A stretch of 64,000 bases of DNA, from positions 186,001-250,000 of the forward strand of contig NZ_CP064686.1 in NCBI RefSeq assembly GCF_023100905.1. The letters run 5' to 3'. Origin of the DNA: Bradyrhizobium sp. 4 (GTDB lineage Bacteria > Pseudomonadota > Alphaproteobacteria > Rhizobiales > Xanthobacteraceae). The translations under genes were made by a program, and so were the position numbers. Of the stretch, positions 53,361 through 62,089 are shown piece after piece. Numbering within the stretch: the stretch's first letter is position 1; each line of letters opens with the position of its first letter. The notes below the pieces were generated by a model that was not told where the DNA came from, searched no databases, and worked only from the letters and a program-made list of their open reading frames with translations.

Positions 53361-54380
53361 ATGATCAAGCAATTGCAGTGTGGCCTCACGGCCGTCGCCC
53401 TGATCGCCGCCACGGCGCTGACGGTTTCGTCCGCGTCAGCGCAGCAAAAATCCGAGATCTCGCTGTCGCGCCAGCCCGGCATTTTCTACATGCCGAGCCA
53501 CATCATGGAAAAGCAGAAGCTGATCGAGAAGCACGCAGCTCAGCTCGGGGTGGCCGGTGTCACCACCAAATGGGTCACCTTCTCCGGCGGCGGTGCGCAG
53601 ACCGATGCGCTGCTCGCGGGCGGCGTCGATATTCTCAACACCGGCACCGGCAATCTCTTGTTGCTGTGGGATCGCACGCGCGGCGGTGTCAAGGGCATCG
53701 TCGCGACCTCGGCGCAGCCGATGACGCTGATCAGCCGCGACGCTAACATCAAGTCGATCAGGGATTTCGGCCCCAGCGACAAGATCGCCGTGCCGACGGT
53801 GAAAGTCTCGACCCAGGCGATCGTGCTCCAGATCGCCGCCGCCGAGGCTTTTGGTGCCGACCAATGGTCGAAGCTGGACGTCAACACGGTGCAGCTCGGC
53901 CACCCCGACGCCTATGCGGCACTGTCCAACGCCAAACACGAGGTGCACACCCATTTCTCGATCCCGCCGTTCACCTTCCTCGAGCTGAAGAACGTGCCGG
54001 GCGCGCATGTCGTGCTGTCGTCGCCGGACGTAATGGGCGGCCCGCTCAGCCAGGCGCAGTTCTTCACCACCACGAAGTTCGCCGATGCCAACCCGAAAAT
54101 CATCCAGGCCGTGCGTGATGCGACCAAGGAAGCGCAGGATCTGATCCGCAGCGACACCAGACAGGCGGTCGAGATCTACAAGGAGATCACCGGTGACAAG
54201 ACCTCGGTGGAAGAGCTGCTCGACCTCCTGAAGGAGCCCGGCATGATGGAGTGGAATCTCGAGCCGCAGGGCACGATGAAATTCGCCGCGCATCTGTTCA
54301 AGACCGGTACGCTAAAGACTCAACCCAAGGCCTGGACCGATTACTATCTCCCCGTCGCCCACGATCTGAAGGGCAACTGA
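53361..54380 (+). CDS. ABC transporter substrate-binding protein (NMT1/TauA-like)
   Basis: A 339-residue periplasmic binding protein with a signal peptide (about 1-27, ending SASAQQ). The fold is that of the SsuA/TauA/NMT1 group (LSRQPGIFYMPSHIMEKQKL, GGGAQTDALLAGGVDILNTG). Related systems take up sulfonates, nitrate or thiamine precursors, but the downstream dehydratase and lactonase suggest a sugar acid or similar anion. It is the first gene of the cluster, and its stop overlaps the start of the ATPase (TGATG). Confidence 0.9.
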   Translation: MIKQLQCGLTAVALIAATALTVSSASAQQKSEISLSRQPGIFYMPSHIMEKQKLIEKHAAQLGVAGVTTKWVTFSGGGAQTDALLAGGVDILNTGTGNLLLLWDRTRGGVKGIVATSAQPMTLISRDANIKSIRDFGPSDKIAVPTVKVSTQAIVLQIAAAEAFGADQWSKLDVNTVQLGHPDAYAALSNAKHEVHTHFSIPPFTFLELKNVPGAHVVLSSPDVMGGPLSQAQFFTTTKFADANPKIIQAVRDATKEAQDLIRSDTRQAVEIYKEITGDKTSVEELLDLLKEPGMMEWNLEPQGTMKFAAHLFKTGTLKTQPKAWTDYYLPVAHDLKGN

Positions 54381-55141
54381 TGGCGCTGCTCGACGTCAGC
54401 TCCGTGACGCTGCGTTACAAGACCTCCAGCGCCGTCGTCACCGCCACGGAAAGGGTGAGCTTCACCGTCGACAGGTCCGATCGCTTCGTGCTGCTCGGGC
54501 CGTCCGGCTGCGGCAAATCGACCCTGCTCAAGGCCGTCGGCGGCTACATGGCGCCGAGCGAAGGCCGCATGACCATCAACGACCGCGAGATTCACGGTCC
54601 CGGCGCCGATCGCATGATGATCTTCCAGGAGTTCGACCAGCTGCTGCCCTGGAAGAGCGTGCTGGCCAACGTGATGTTTCCGCTGCTGACCGCGCGAAAA
54701 TTGTCGCGCAAGGACGCCGATGCGCGGGCGCGGGCCTATATCGAGAAGGTCGGCCTGACCCGCGTCGTCGATGCTTATCCGCACACGCTCTCCGGCGGCA
54801 TGAAGCAGCGCGTCGCGATCGCGCGCGGCATGGCGATGGAGCCCGACATCCTGCTGATGGACGAGCCGTTCGCCGCGCTCGACGCGCTGACGCGGCGAAC
54901 CTGCCAGGACGAGCTACTCCAGCTCTGGAGCGAGACCAAATTCACCGTGCTGTTCGTAACCCACTCGATTGCGGAAGCGATCCGCATCGGCAACCGCATC
55001 CTGCTGCTGTCGCCGCATCCCGGCCGCGTCAAGGCCGAGGTGGTCGACGTCGACAAGGTCTCCAATGACGATGGCAGTGCCGGCCGGCTCGAGAAGGAGA
55101 TTCACGATCTCCTGTTCGCCTCCGAAGCCACGGCGCATTGA
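54380..55141 (+). CDS. ABC transporter ATP-binding protein
   Basis: A 253-residue ATPase with Walker A GPSGCGKST, signature LSGGMKQRVAIARG and Walker B ILLMDEPFAALD. It energises the importer whose binding protein and permease are encoded on each side. The start overlaps the preceding stop by one base; upstream codons in frame are in the 3' end of the binding-protein gene and are not used. Confidence 0.96.
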   Translation: MALLDVSSVTLRYKTSSAVVTATERVSFTVDRSDRFVLLGPSGCGKSTLLKAVGGYMAPSEGRMTINDREIHGPGADRMMIFQEFDQLLPWKSVLANVMFPLLTARKLSRKDADARARAYIEKVGLTRVVDAYPHTLSGGMKQRVAIARGMAMEPDILLMDEPFAALDALTRRTCQDELLQLWSETKFTVLFVTHSIAEAIRIGNRILLLSPHPGRVKAEVVDVDKVSNDDGSAGRLEKEIHDLLFASEATAH

Positions 55142-55152
55142 GGGAGCCTCTC

Positions 55153-56010
55153 ATGGGCGAAGCCAGAATCCTGCTGCGTGAGGCGCCGGTCGCCGGCAGC
55201 GCAGCCGAAGTCGAGCGCAAGCTGAGCGTGCCCGAGCTGTTGTGGAACGATGGTTTTGTCCGCAAGACCGTCATCATCCTGTTTCTCGCGGCGGTCTGGG
55301 AGGCCTACGGCCTCACGCTCGACAATCCCCTGCTGTTTCCGACGCTGCACGACACCGTCATCACGATGTTCGAGCGTGTGAAGGACGGCACCATCCCGAT
55401 GCGCGCCTGGGCCTCGCTGAAGGTCCTTTTCATGGGCTATTCGGCCGGCATCGCGCTCGCCGCGATCTTCACCGTGCTCGCGATCTCGACCCGCATCGGC
55501 ACCGATTTCCTCGAGACTGTCACGGCGATGTTCAATCCGCTGCCGGCGATCGCGCTGTTGCCGCTCGCTTTGATCTGGTTCGGTCTCGGCAATGGCAGTC
55601 TGGTGTTTGTGCTGATCCATTCGGTGCTGTGGCCGGTCGCACTCAACACCCATTCCGGCTTCAAGAGCGTGTCCAACACGCTGCGCATGGTCGGTCGCAA
55701 TTACGGCCTGCGCGGATTGCCTTACGTCGCGAAAATCCTCATCCCCGCGGCGTTCGGCTCGATCCTGACCGGCCTCAAGATCGGTTGGGCCTTTGCCTGG
55801 CGCACGCTGATCGCGGCCGAGCTGGTGTTCGGCGTGTCCTCGGGGCAGGGCGGGCTCGGCTGGTTCATCTTCGAAAACCGCAACCTCCTCGACATACCTG
55901 CGGTCTTCGCCGGCCTCTTGACGGTGATCATCATCGGGCTTTTTGTCGAGAACCTGATCTTCCGCGCCATCGAGCGGAACACCGTGCAGAAATGGGGCAC
56001 CCAATCATGA
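55153..56010 (+). CDS. ABC transporter permease
   Basis: A 285-residue inner-membrane subunit with about six helices and the EAA-type loop (about 180-205, ...FKSVSNTLRMVGRNYG). A GAGGGAG ribosome-binding site precedes the ATG at 55153. Its stop codon overlaps the start of the dehydratase gene (ATGA). It is the only permease gene, so the channel is probably a homodimer. Confidence 0.94.
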   Translation: MGEARILLREAPVAGSAAEVERKLSVPELLWNDGFVRKTVIILFLAAVWEAYGLTLDNPLLFPTLHDTVITMFERVKDGTIPMRAWASLKVLFMGYSAGIALAAIFTVLAISTRIGTDFLETVTAMFNPLPAIALLPLALIWFGLGNGSLVFVLIHSVLWPVALNTHSGFKSVSNTLRMVGRNYGLRGLPYVAKILIPAAFGSILTGLKIGWAFAWRTLIAAELVFGVSSGQGGLGWFIFENRNLLDIPAVFAGLLTVIIIGLFVENLIFRAIERNTVQKWGTQS

Positions 56011-57746
56011 CCAAGAAGAAACTAACGCCCGACCAGCTCCGCAGCGCGCGCTGGTTCGCACCCGACGATCTCCGCTCATTCGGTCACCGCTCCCGCACCA
56101 TGCAGATGGGCTACGCGCCGGAGGAGTGGAAGGACCGCCCGATGATCGCGATCCTCAACACCTGGTCGGACGCGCAGCCCTGCCACATGCACTTCAAGTC
56201 GCGCGTCGACGACGTCAAGCGCGGCATCCTGATGGCCGGCGGCCTGCCGCTGGAGCTGCCGGCGCTGTCGCTGTCGGAATCGCTGCTCAAGCCGACCACG
56301 ATGCTCTATCGCAATCTGCTGGCGATGGACGCCGAGGAGCTGCTGCGCAGCCATCCCGTCGACGGCGTGGTGCTGATGGGCGGCTGCGACAAGACCACGC
56401 CGGCGCTGCTGCTGGGCGCCACTTCGATGAACATTCCGGCGATCTATCTGCCGGCAGGTCCGATGCTGCGCGGCAATTGGAAGGGCAAGACGCTCGGCTC
56501 GGGCTCGGACGGCTGGAAATACTGGGACGAGCGCCGCGCCGGCAAGATCTCCGACAAGGACTGGCTCGACATCGAAGCCGGCATTGCCCGCAGCTATGGC
56601 ACCTGCATGACCATGGGCACGGCTTCCACCATGACGGCGATTGCCGAGGCGATCGGCATGACGCTGCCGGGCGCCTCCTCGATTCCTGCCGCCGACGCCA
56701 ACCATATCCGCATGGCCTCCGAATGCGGTCGCCGCATCGTCGAGATGGTCTGGGAAGATCTGACGCCGAAGACGATCCAGACCCGCAGGGCGTTCGAGAA
56801 CGCGATCGCAGTGGCGATGGCGATGGGCTGTTCGACCAATGCGATCATCCATCTGATCGCGCAGGCTCGCCGCGCCGGTCTCGACATTGGCCTCGACGAT
56901 TTCGAGATTGCGAGCCGCAAGGTGCCCGTCATCGCCAATGTGCGGCCGAGCGGCGATGCCTATCTGATGGAGGACTTCTTTTATGCCGGCGGCTTGCCGG
57001 CATTGATGGGCCAGATCAAGCCGCATCTGCATCTCGACTGCATCACCGTCACCGGTAAGACTGTCGGCGAGAACATCGATGGCGCCGAGGTTCACAACGA
57101 CGATGTGATCCGCTCGATCGACAATCCCATCTACAAGGAAGGTGCACTCGCCGTGCTCAAGGGCAATCTCGCGCCCGACGGCTGCGTCATCAAGCCGAGC
57201 GCCTGCGCGCCGCGCTTCCTCAAGCACACCGGGCCTGCGCTGGTGTTCGACGATTATCCGTCGATGAAAAAGGCGGTCGATGATCCCGATCTCGATGTCA
57301 CCGAAGACCACATTCTCATCTTGCGCAATGCGGGGCCGCAGGGCGGACCGGGCATGCCGGAATGGGGCATGCTGCCGATCCCGACCAAGCTCGTGAAGCA
57401 GGGAGTCCGCGACATGGTGCGGATCTCCGATGCGCGCATGAGCGGCACCAGCTACGGCGCCTGCATTCTGCACGTAGCCCCGGAATCCTATGTCGGCGGA
57501 CCGCTGGCGCTGGTGCGGAACGGCGACCGCATCACGCTCGATGTCGCTGCCCGCACCATCAATCTCGATGTGTCGGAGGCCGAGCTCGACAAGCGCCGCG
57601 CCGCCTGGAAGCAGCCCGAACGCCGCTTCGAGCGCGGCTATGGCTGGATGTTCACCAAGCACATCAAGCAGGCCAATGACGGCTGCGACTTCGACTTCCT
57701 CGAGACCGATTTCGGCGCGCCGATCGGCGAGCCCTCGATTTACTAG
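56007..57746 (+). CDS. IlvD/Edd-family sugar-acid dehydratase
   Basis: A 579-residue iron-sulfur dehydratase. The cluster-ligand cysteines appear in NTWSDAQPCHMH (near residue 59), GGCDKTTP (near 128) and GTCMTMGTAS (near 201), and SDARMSGTSYGACILHV closes the active site. The N terminus and overall length match aldonate dehydratases (arabinonate, xylonate or galactonate) better than the branched-chain enzyme IlvD. It would convert a sugar acid to a 2-keto-3-deoxy acid. The start overlaps the permease stop. Confidence 0.91.
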   Translation: MTKKKLTPDQLRSARWFAPDDLRSFGHRSRTMQMGYAPEEWKDRPMIAILNTWSDAQPCHMHFKSRVDDVKRGILMAGGLPLELPALSLSESLLKPTTMLYRNLLAMDAEELLRSHPVDGVVLMGGCDKTTPALLLGATSMNIPAIYLPAGPMLRGNWKGKTLGSGSDGWKYWDERRAGKISDKDWLDIEAGIARSYGTCMTMGTASTMTAIAEAIGMTLPGASSIPAADANHIRMASECGRRIVEMVWEDLTPKTIQTRRAFENAIAVAMAMGCSTNAIIHLIAQARRAGLDIGLDDFEIASRKVPVIANVRPSGDAYLMEDFFYAGGLPALMGQIKPHLHLDCITVTGKTVGENIDGAEVHNDDVIRSIDNPIYKEGALAVLKGNLAPDGCVIKPSACAPRFLKHTGPALVFDDYPSMKKAVDDPDLDVTEDHILILRNAGPQGGPGMPEWGMLPIPTKLVKQGVRDMVRISDARMSGTSYGACILHVAPESYVGGPLALVRNGDRITLDVAARTINLDVSEAELDKRRAAWKQPERRFERGYGWMFTKHIKQANDGCDFDFLETDFGAPIGEPSIY

Positions 57747-57756
57747 AGAGCGTGAC

Positions 57757-58476
57757 ATGACCAAACTTACCGAAGCCACCCGCAACAAGCTCAAATCCGT
57801 CTCCACCGCCACCGTCGCCACCGCGTTGTTCAAGCGCGGCCTGCGCATCCAGATGATCCAGGATGTGCACCCGCTCAGTGCCGACCAGCCGACCATGGTC
57901 GGTGAAGCCTTCACGCTGCGCTATATGCCGGCCCGCGAGGATCTCAACACCATCGAGGTCTTCAAGGACCGCTCCCATCCGCAACGCAAGGCGGTCGAGG
58001 ATTGCCCGCCAGGCAGCGTGCTGGTGATGGACAGCCGCAAGGATGCACGGGCCGCTTCCGCCGGTGCGATCCTGGTCACGCGCTTGATGAAGCGCGGCGT
58101 CGCCGGCGTCGTCACCGACGGCGGTTTTCGCGACTCGGCCGAGATCGCCAAGCTGGGTATCCCCGCCTACCACCACCGTCCGAGCGCGCCGACCAATTTG
58201 ACGCTGCATCACGCCATCGAGATCAACGTTCCCATTGGCTGCGGTGATGCGCCGGTGTTTCCCGGCGACGTCATTCTCGGCGACAGCGACGGCGTGATCG
58301 TGATCCCCGCGCATCTCGCTGAAGAGATCGCCAACGAGACCTTCGAGATGACCGCGTTCGAGGACTTCGTCACCGAGGAAGTCAACAAGGGCCGCGGCAT
58401 TTTCGGTCTCTATCCGGCGACGGACCCGCAGACGCTGACCGACTTCGGCGCATGGCGGAAGGCGAACGGAAGGTAA
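57757..58476 (+). CDS. RraA-like / HMG-aldolase-fold protein
   Basis: A 239-residue protein of the RraA/4-hydroxy-4-methyl-2-oxoglutarate aldolase family. VVTDGGFRDSAEI holds the conserved Arg/Asp pair of the catalytic site, and GDVILGDSDGVIVIP is the C-terminal motif. In this operon an aldolase acting on the dehydratase product is more plausible than RNase E inhibition. The gene is 10 bases after the dehydratase. The exact reaction is unproven. Confidence 0.85.
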   Translation: MTKLTEATRNKLKSVSTATVATALFKRGLRIQMIQDVHPLSADQPTMVGEAFTLRYMPAREDLNTIEVFKDRSHPQRKAVEDCPPGSVLVMDSRKDARAASAGAILVTRLMKRGVAGVVTDGGFRDSAEIAKLGIPAYHHRPSAPTNLTLHHAIEINVPIGCGDAPVFPGDVILGDSDGVIVIPAHLAEEIANETFEMTAFEDFVTEEVNKGRGIFGLYPATDPQTLTDFGAWRKANGR

Positions 58477-58559
58477 GGGCCACGCGCCGGCACCAGATCT
58501 TTTCAAGAAACAGGCCGGCCGCAGCAAGCGCCGGCCTTAAATCAGCCGGGGAGGATTCC

Positions 58560-59651
58560 ATGAATTTCACACGACGCAATCTCTTGGCTGGCGCTGGCGC
58601 GGCGGCGGCTTCCACGCTTTTCGCCCGCGCCGCCGGTGCCCAGTCGTTTCCGTTCACGCCGAACCAGCGCTATCCCGATCCCGCCATCCAGATCCTCGAT
58701 CCCGGCTTTGGAAAATACCGACTCTATTCCTCGACGGTCGAGCAGGTCGCAACGGGCATGCGCTGGGCCGAAGGCCCCGCCTATTTTCCCGAGGGCGGCT
58801 ATCTGCTGTTCTCGGACATTCCCAACAACCGGATCATGAAGTTCGACGAGAAGACCGGGCAGACCAGCGTGTTCCGCGCCAATGCGAACTACGCCAACGG
58901 CAATGCGCGCGACCGCCAGGGCCGCCTCGTCAGCTGCGAGCACTCCGTGACCCGCCGCATCACCCGCACCGAGAAGGACGGCAAGATCACCGTGCTGGCC
59001 GACAAGTTCGAGGGCAAGCGGCTGAATTCGCCGAACGACATCGTGGTGAAATCCGACGACAGCATCTGGTTCACCGATCCCCTGTTCGGCATCAACGGCG
59101 AGTGGGAGGGCAAGAAGGAGAAGGCCGAGCAGGCCACCACCAACGTCTACCGCATCGCCAAGGACGGCAAGATCAGCGCTGTGCTCACCGACCTCGTCAA
59201 TCCAAACGGCCTCGCCTTCTCGCCGGACGAGAAGAAGCTCTACGTCGTCGAGTGGAAGGGGACCCCGAACCGCAGCATCTGGAGCTACAATGTCGGCGAC
59301 GACGGTTCGCTCAGCGGCAAGACCAAGCTGATTGACGCCACCGACCAGGCCTCGCTGGACGGTTTTCGCGTCGACCGCGACGGCAATCTCTGGTGCGGCT
59401 GGGGCTCCAACGGTGCGCTGCAATCCGAGCCGGCCGACATCGCCGGGCGCAAGGTGTTTCAGCTCAAGGGCAAGTCGGAGGATCTCGATGGCGTGATGGT
59501 GTTCAACGCGGACGCCAAGCCGCTAGCCTTTATCAAGCTGCCCGAACGCTGCGCCAATCTCTGCTTCGGCGGACCGAAGAACAATCGCTTGTATATGGCC
59601 AGCAGCCACTCGGTGTATGCGCTGTATGTGGAAGCGCACGGGGCGGTATAG
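58560..59651 (+). CDS. SMP-30/gluconolactonase family protein
   Basis: A 363-residue six-bladed propeller of the SMP-30/gluconolactonase type. A twin-arginine signal (TRRNLLAGAGAAAASTLFARAA) indicates export in folded form. RWAEGPAYFPEGGYLLFSDI, LNSPNDIVVKSDDSIWFTDP and NGLAFSPDEKKLYVVEW carry metal-binding residues. A GGGAGGATT site precedes the ATG. It could open a sugar lactone in the periplasm before import. It is the last gene of the cluster. Confidence 0.9.
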   Translation: MNFTRRNLLAGAGAAAASTLFARAAGAQSFPFTPNQRYPDPAIQILDPGFGKYRLYSSTVEQVATGMRWAEGPAYFPEGGYLLFSDIPNNRIMKFDEKTGQTSVFRANANYANGNARDRQGRLVSCEHSVTRRITRTEKDGKITVLADKFEGKRLNSPNDIVVKSDDSIWFTDPLFGINGEWEGKKEKAEQATTNVYRIAKDGKISAVLTDLVNPNGLAFSPDEKKLYVVEWKGTPNRSIWSYNVGDDGSLSGKTKLIDATDQASLDGFRVDRDGNLWCGWGSNGALQSEPADIAGRKVFQLKGKSEDLDGVMVFNADAKPLAFIKLPERCANLCFGGPKNNRLYMASSHSVYALYVEAHGAV

Positions 59652-59687
59652 GTTTTGTGGGGCGATAGTTGGCGCCTCAATTTCGAT

Positions 59688-59825
59688 GTCGTCCCGGCGA
59701 AGGCCGGGACCCATAACCACAGGGCGGAGTTTCGCGAAGATTCGTAATTAAGAGATTCCACGGTACGAATGCCGTGCTTCATCGATCAATCACGCGGTAT
59801 GGGTCCCGGCCTTCGCCGGGACGAC
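59688..59825. repeat. REP-like palindrome, family C copy 3
   Basis: Arms GTCCCGGCGAAGGCCGGGAC and GTCCCGGCCTTCGCCGGGAC around a longer centre (about 85 bases, with CCACAGGG). It lies between the lactonase and oligopeptidase genes, which converge. Confidence 0.88.
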
Positions 59826-59832
59826 GCTGGGC

Positions 59833-61938
59833 CTACACCCCGGCCTCCGCCATCCCCGCCGCCCACAGCGCGAACGCATAGACGATCGCGACTTCATCGA
59901 GCCGATTGAAGCGTCCCGAGGCGCCGCCATGGCCGGCGCCCATGTTGGTGCGGAGCAGGACCGGGCCGCCGCCGTTCATGGTCGCGCGCAGGCGCGCGAT
60001 CCATTTGGCGGGCTCCCAATAGGTGACACGCGGATCGGTCAACCCGCCCATCGCCAGGATCGCCGGATAGTCTTTCGCCGCGACATTGTCGTAGGGCGAA
60101 TAGGACAGGATGGTGCGGAAATCCTTCTCGCTCTCGATCGGGTTGCCCCATTCCGGCCATTCCGGCGGCGTCAGCGGCAGCGTGTCGTCGAGCATGGTGT
60201 TGAGCACGTCGACGAACGGCACTTCGGCGACGATGCCGGCGAACAATTCGCCGGCGCGGTTCGCCACCGCGCCCATCAGCATGCCGCCGGCCGAGCCGCC
60301 ATGGCCGACGATGCGCTTTGCGCTGGTGTATTTCGTATCGATCAGTGCGCGGGCGCTGGCAGAGAAGTCGTCGAACGAATTCGTCTTCTTCTCGCGCTTG
60401 CCGTCGAGGTACCAGCCCCAGCCCTTGTCGGCGCCGCCGCGGATATGGGCGATGGCATAGACGAAGCCACGGTCGACCAGCGACAGCCGGTTGGCGCTGA
60501 ACGAGGCCGGCATCGCCATGCCGTAGGAGCCGTAGCCGTAGAGCAGCAGCGGCGCCGCGCCGTCGAGCGTGAGCCCGCGGCGATGGAGGATCGAGACCGG
60601 CACCTCGGCGCCGTCCTGCGCCTTCGCCATGATCCGCGTCGTGACGTAGTCGCTCGCATTGTGGCCCGACGGGATCTCCTGCCGCTTGCGCAGGGTGCGC
60701 GTGCGCTTGACCATGTCGTAATCGTAGACTTCCGACGGCGTCGTCATCGACGAATAGGCAAAGCGCAAATTCGTCGTCTCGAATTCGTAGGAGCCCATCG
60801 TATCCAGCGAATAGGCCGCCTCGTCGAACGCGATGGCGTGCTCGTCCTTGGTCGCGAGGTCGCGGATCACGATCGACGGCAACGCAGTGGCGCGCTCCAG
60901 CCGCACCATGTGGCCGGCATAGAGATCGAGGTCGATGATGTAGATGCCGGGACGATACGGGATCAGATCGCGCCAGTTCTTGCGCTCGGGTGATGCGAGC
61001 GGCGCGGTGACGATCTTGAAGTCGATGGCGTCGTCGGCGTTGGTGAGGATGAAGAGTTCGTCGCCACGGTCGACGAGCGAATATTGCACGCCTTCCTCGC
61101 GTGCCGCGACGAGGCGCGGCGGTGCGTCGGGATGGGCGAGGTCGATCAGCCGCTGCTCGGAGGTCTCGTGGTCGCCGCCCGCGATGACGCAGAAGCGGCC
61201 GCTGGTGCTCTCTTGCAGATGGGTGAACCAGCCTGAATCTTGCTCTTCGTAGACCAGCGTGTCGTCGGCCTGCCCAGTGCCGAGCTTATGCCGCCACACC
61301 TGCATCGGGCGGTGATTGTCGTCGAGCTTCACGTAGAAGAACTCCGTGGCGTCCTTGCTCCAGACCACGCCGCCGTCGGTCTCCTCGACGACGTCGTCGA
61401 AGTCCTTGCCGGTCGCCCAGTCGCGCACGCGGATGGAGAAATATTCCGAGCCCTTGGTGTCGGCGCTCCAGGCCTGCAGCCTGTGGTCGTTCGAGTGCCG
61501 GCTGCCGCCGAATTTGAAGTAGGTGTGGTCCTTGGCGAGCGCATCGCCGTCGAGCACGATGTGGCCCTCGCCGCCATCGCGCGGCATGCGGCCGAACAGC
61601 TCGTGCTGGCCGCCTTCGCGGAACTTGCGGAAATAGGCGAAGGGACCATCCGGCGACGGCACGCTGGAATCGTCCTCCTTGATCCGCCCCCGCATCTCGC
61701 GCACCAGCGTCTTCTGGAGGGCTGCGGTATGGCCGAGCAGGCTCTCGGTGTAGCTATTTTCTGCGTCGAGATATTTGCGGATGTCGGGATCGAGCACCGC
61801 GGGGTCACGCAGCACCTCTTGCCATTTCTCGTCCTTCAGCCAGGCATAGTCGTCGGTCACGGTAATCCCGTGCCGCGTGAAGGAATGCGGCCGGCGCGGG
61901 GCGACGGGGGGCTGGGAAGGTGTTTTGGCCTGTGTCAC
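59833..61938 (-). CDS. ptrB: Oligopeptidase B (S9 family serine peptidase)
   Basis: A 701-residue serine oligopeptidase that cuts short peptides after basic residues. The N-terminal part is a beta propeller (about 80-410) and the C-terminal part an alpha/beta hydrolase (about 430-700) with the catalytic serine in GHGGSAGGMLMGAV; MGGLTDPRVTYWEPAKWIARL and GHGGASGRF give the aspartate and histidine regions. A GTG start at 61938 follows GAGGA. There is no signal peptide, so it is cytoplasmic or leaks to the periplasm as in related species. Confidence 0.94.
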   Translation of the reverse strand: MTQAKTPSQPPVAPRRPHSFTRHGITVTDDYAWLKDEKWQEVLRDPAVLDPDIRKYLDAENSYTESLLGHTAALQKTLVREMRGRIKEDDSSVPSPDGPFAYFRKFREGGQHELFGRMPRDGGEGHIVLDGDALAKDHTYFKFGGSRHSNDHRLQAWSADTKGSEYFSIRVRDWATGKDFDDVVEETDGGVVWSKDATEFFYVKLDDNHRPMQVWRHKLGTGQADDTLVYEEQDSGWFTHLQESTSGRFCVIAGGDHETSEQRLIDLAHPDAPPRLVAAREEGVQYSLVDRGDELFILTNADDAIDFKIVTAPLASPERKNWRDLIPYRPGIYIIDLDLYAGHMVRLERATALPSIVIRDLATKDEHAIAFDEAAYSLDTMGSYEFETTNLRFAYSSMTTPSEVYDYDMVKRTRTLRKRQEIPSGHNASDYVTTRIMAKAQDGAEVPVSILHRRGLTLDGAAPLLLYGYGSYGMAMPASFSANRLSLVDRGFVYAIAHIRGGADKGWGWYLDGKREKKTNSFDDFSASARALIDTKYTSAKRIVGHGGSAGGMLMGAVANRAGELFAGIVAEVPFVDVLNTMLDDTLPLTPPEWPEWGNPIESEKDFRTILSYSPYDNVAAKDYPAILAMGGLTDPRVTYWEPAKWIARLRATMNGGGPVLLRTNMGAGHGGASGRFNRLDEVAIVYAFALWAAGMAEAGV

Positions 61939-62089
61939 TCGATCCTCACTCAGATGCGTGTTTCACCTTATATCGCCCCGATTCCTCGAATTGCCAGCGC
62001 CACTGCGGCAAGGACTGCGCCAGTCGCCGGGTTGTTGATCGGTCCCTTCTATGCTTAGGCTTCCTAATCCCCGCCGCCGGTCCAGCCTG

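Noticed and set aside
55242..56006. N-terminal extension of the dehydratase into the permease gene
   Set aside because: It is the wrong frame of the permease; family similarity begins at the ATG at 56007.
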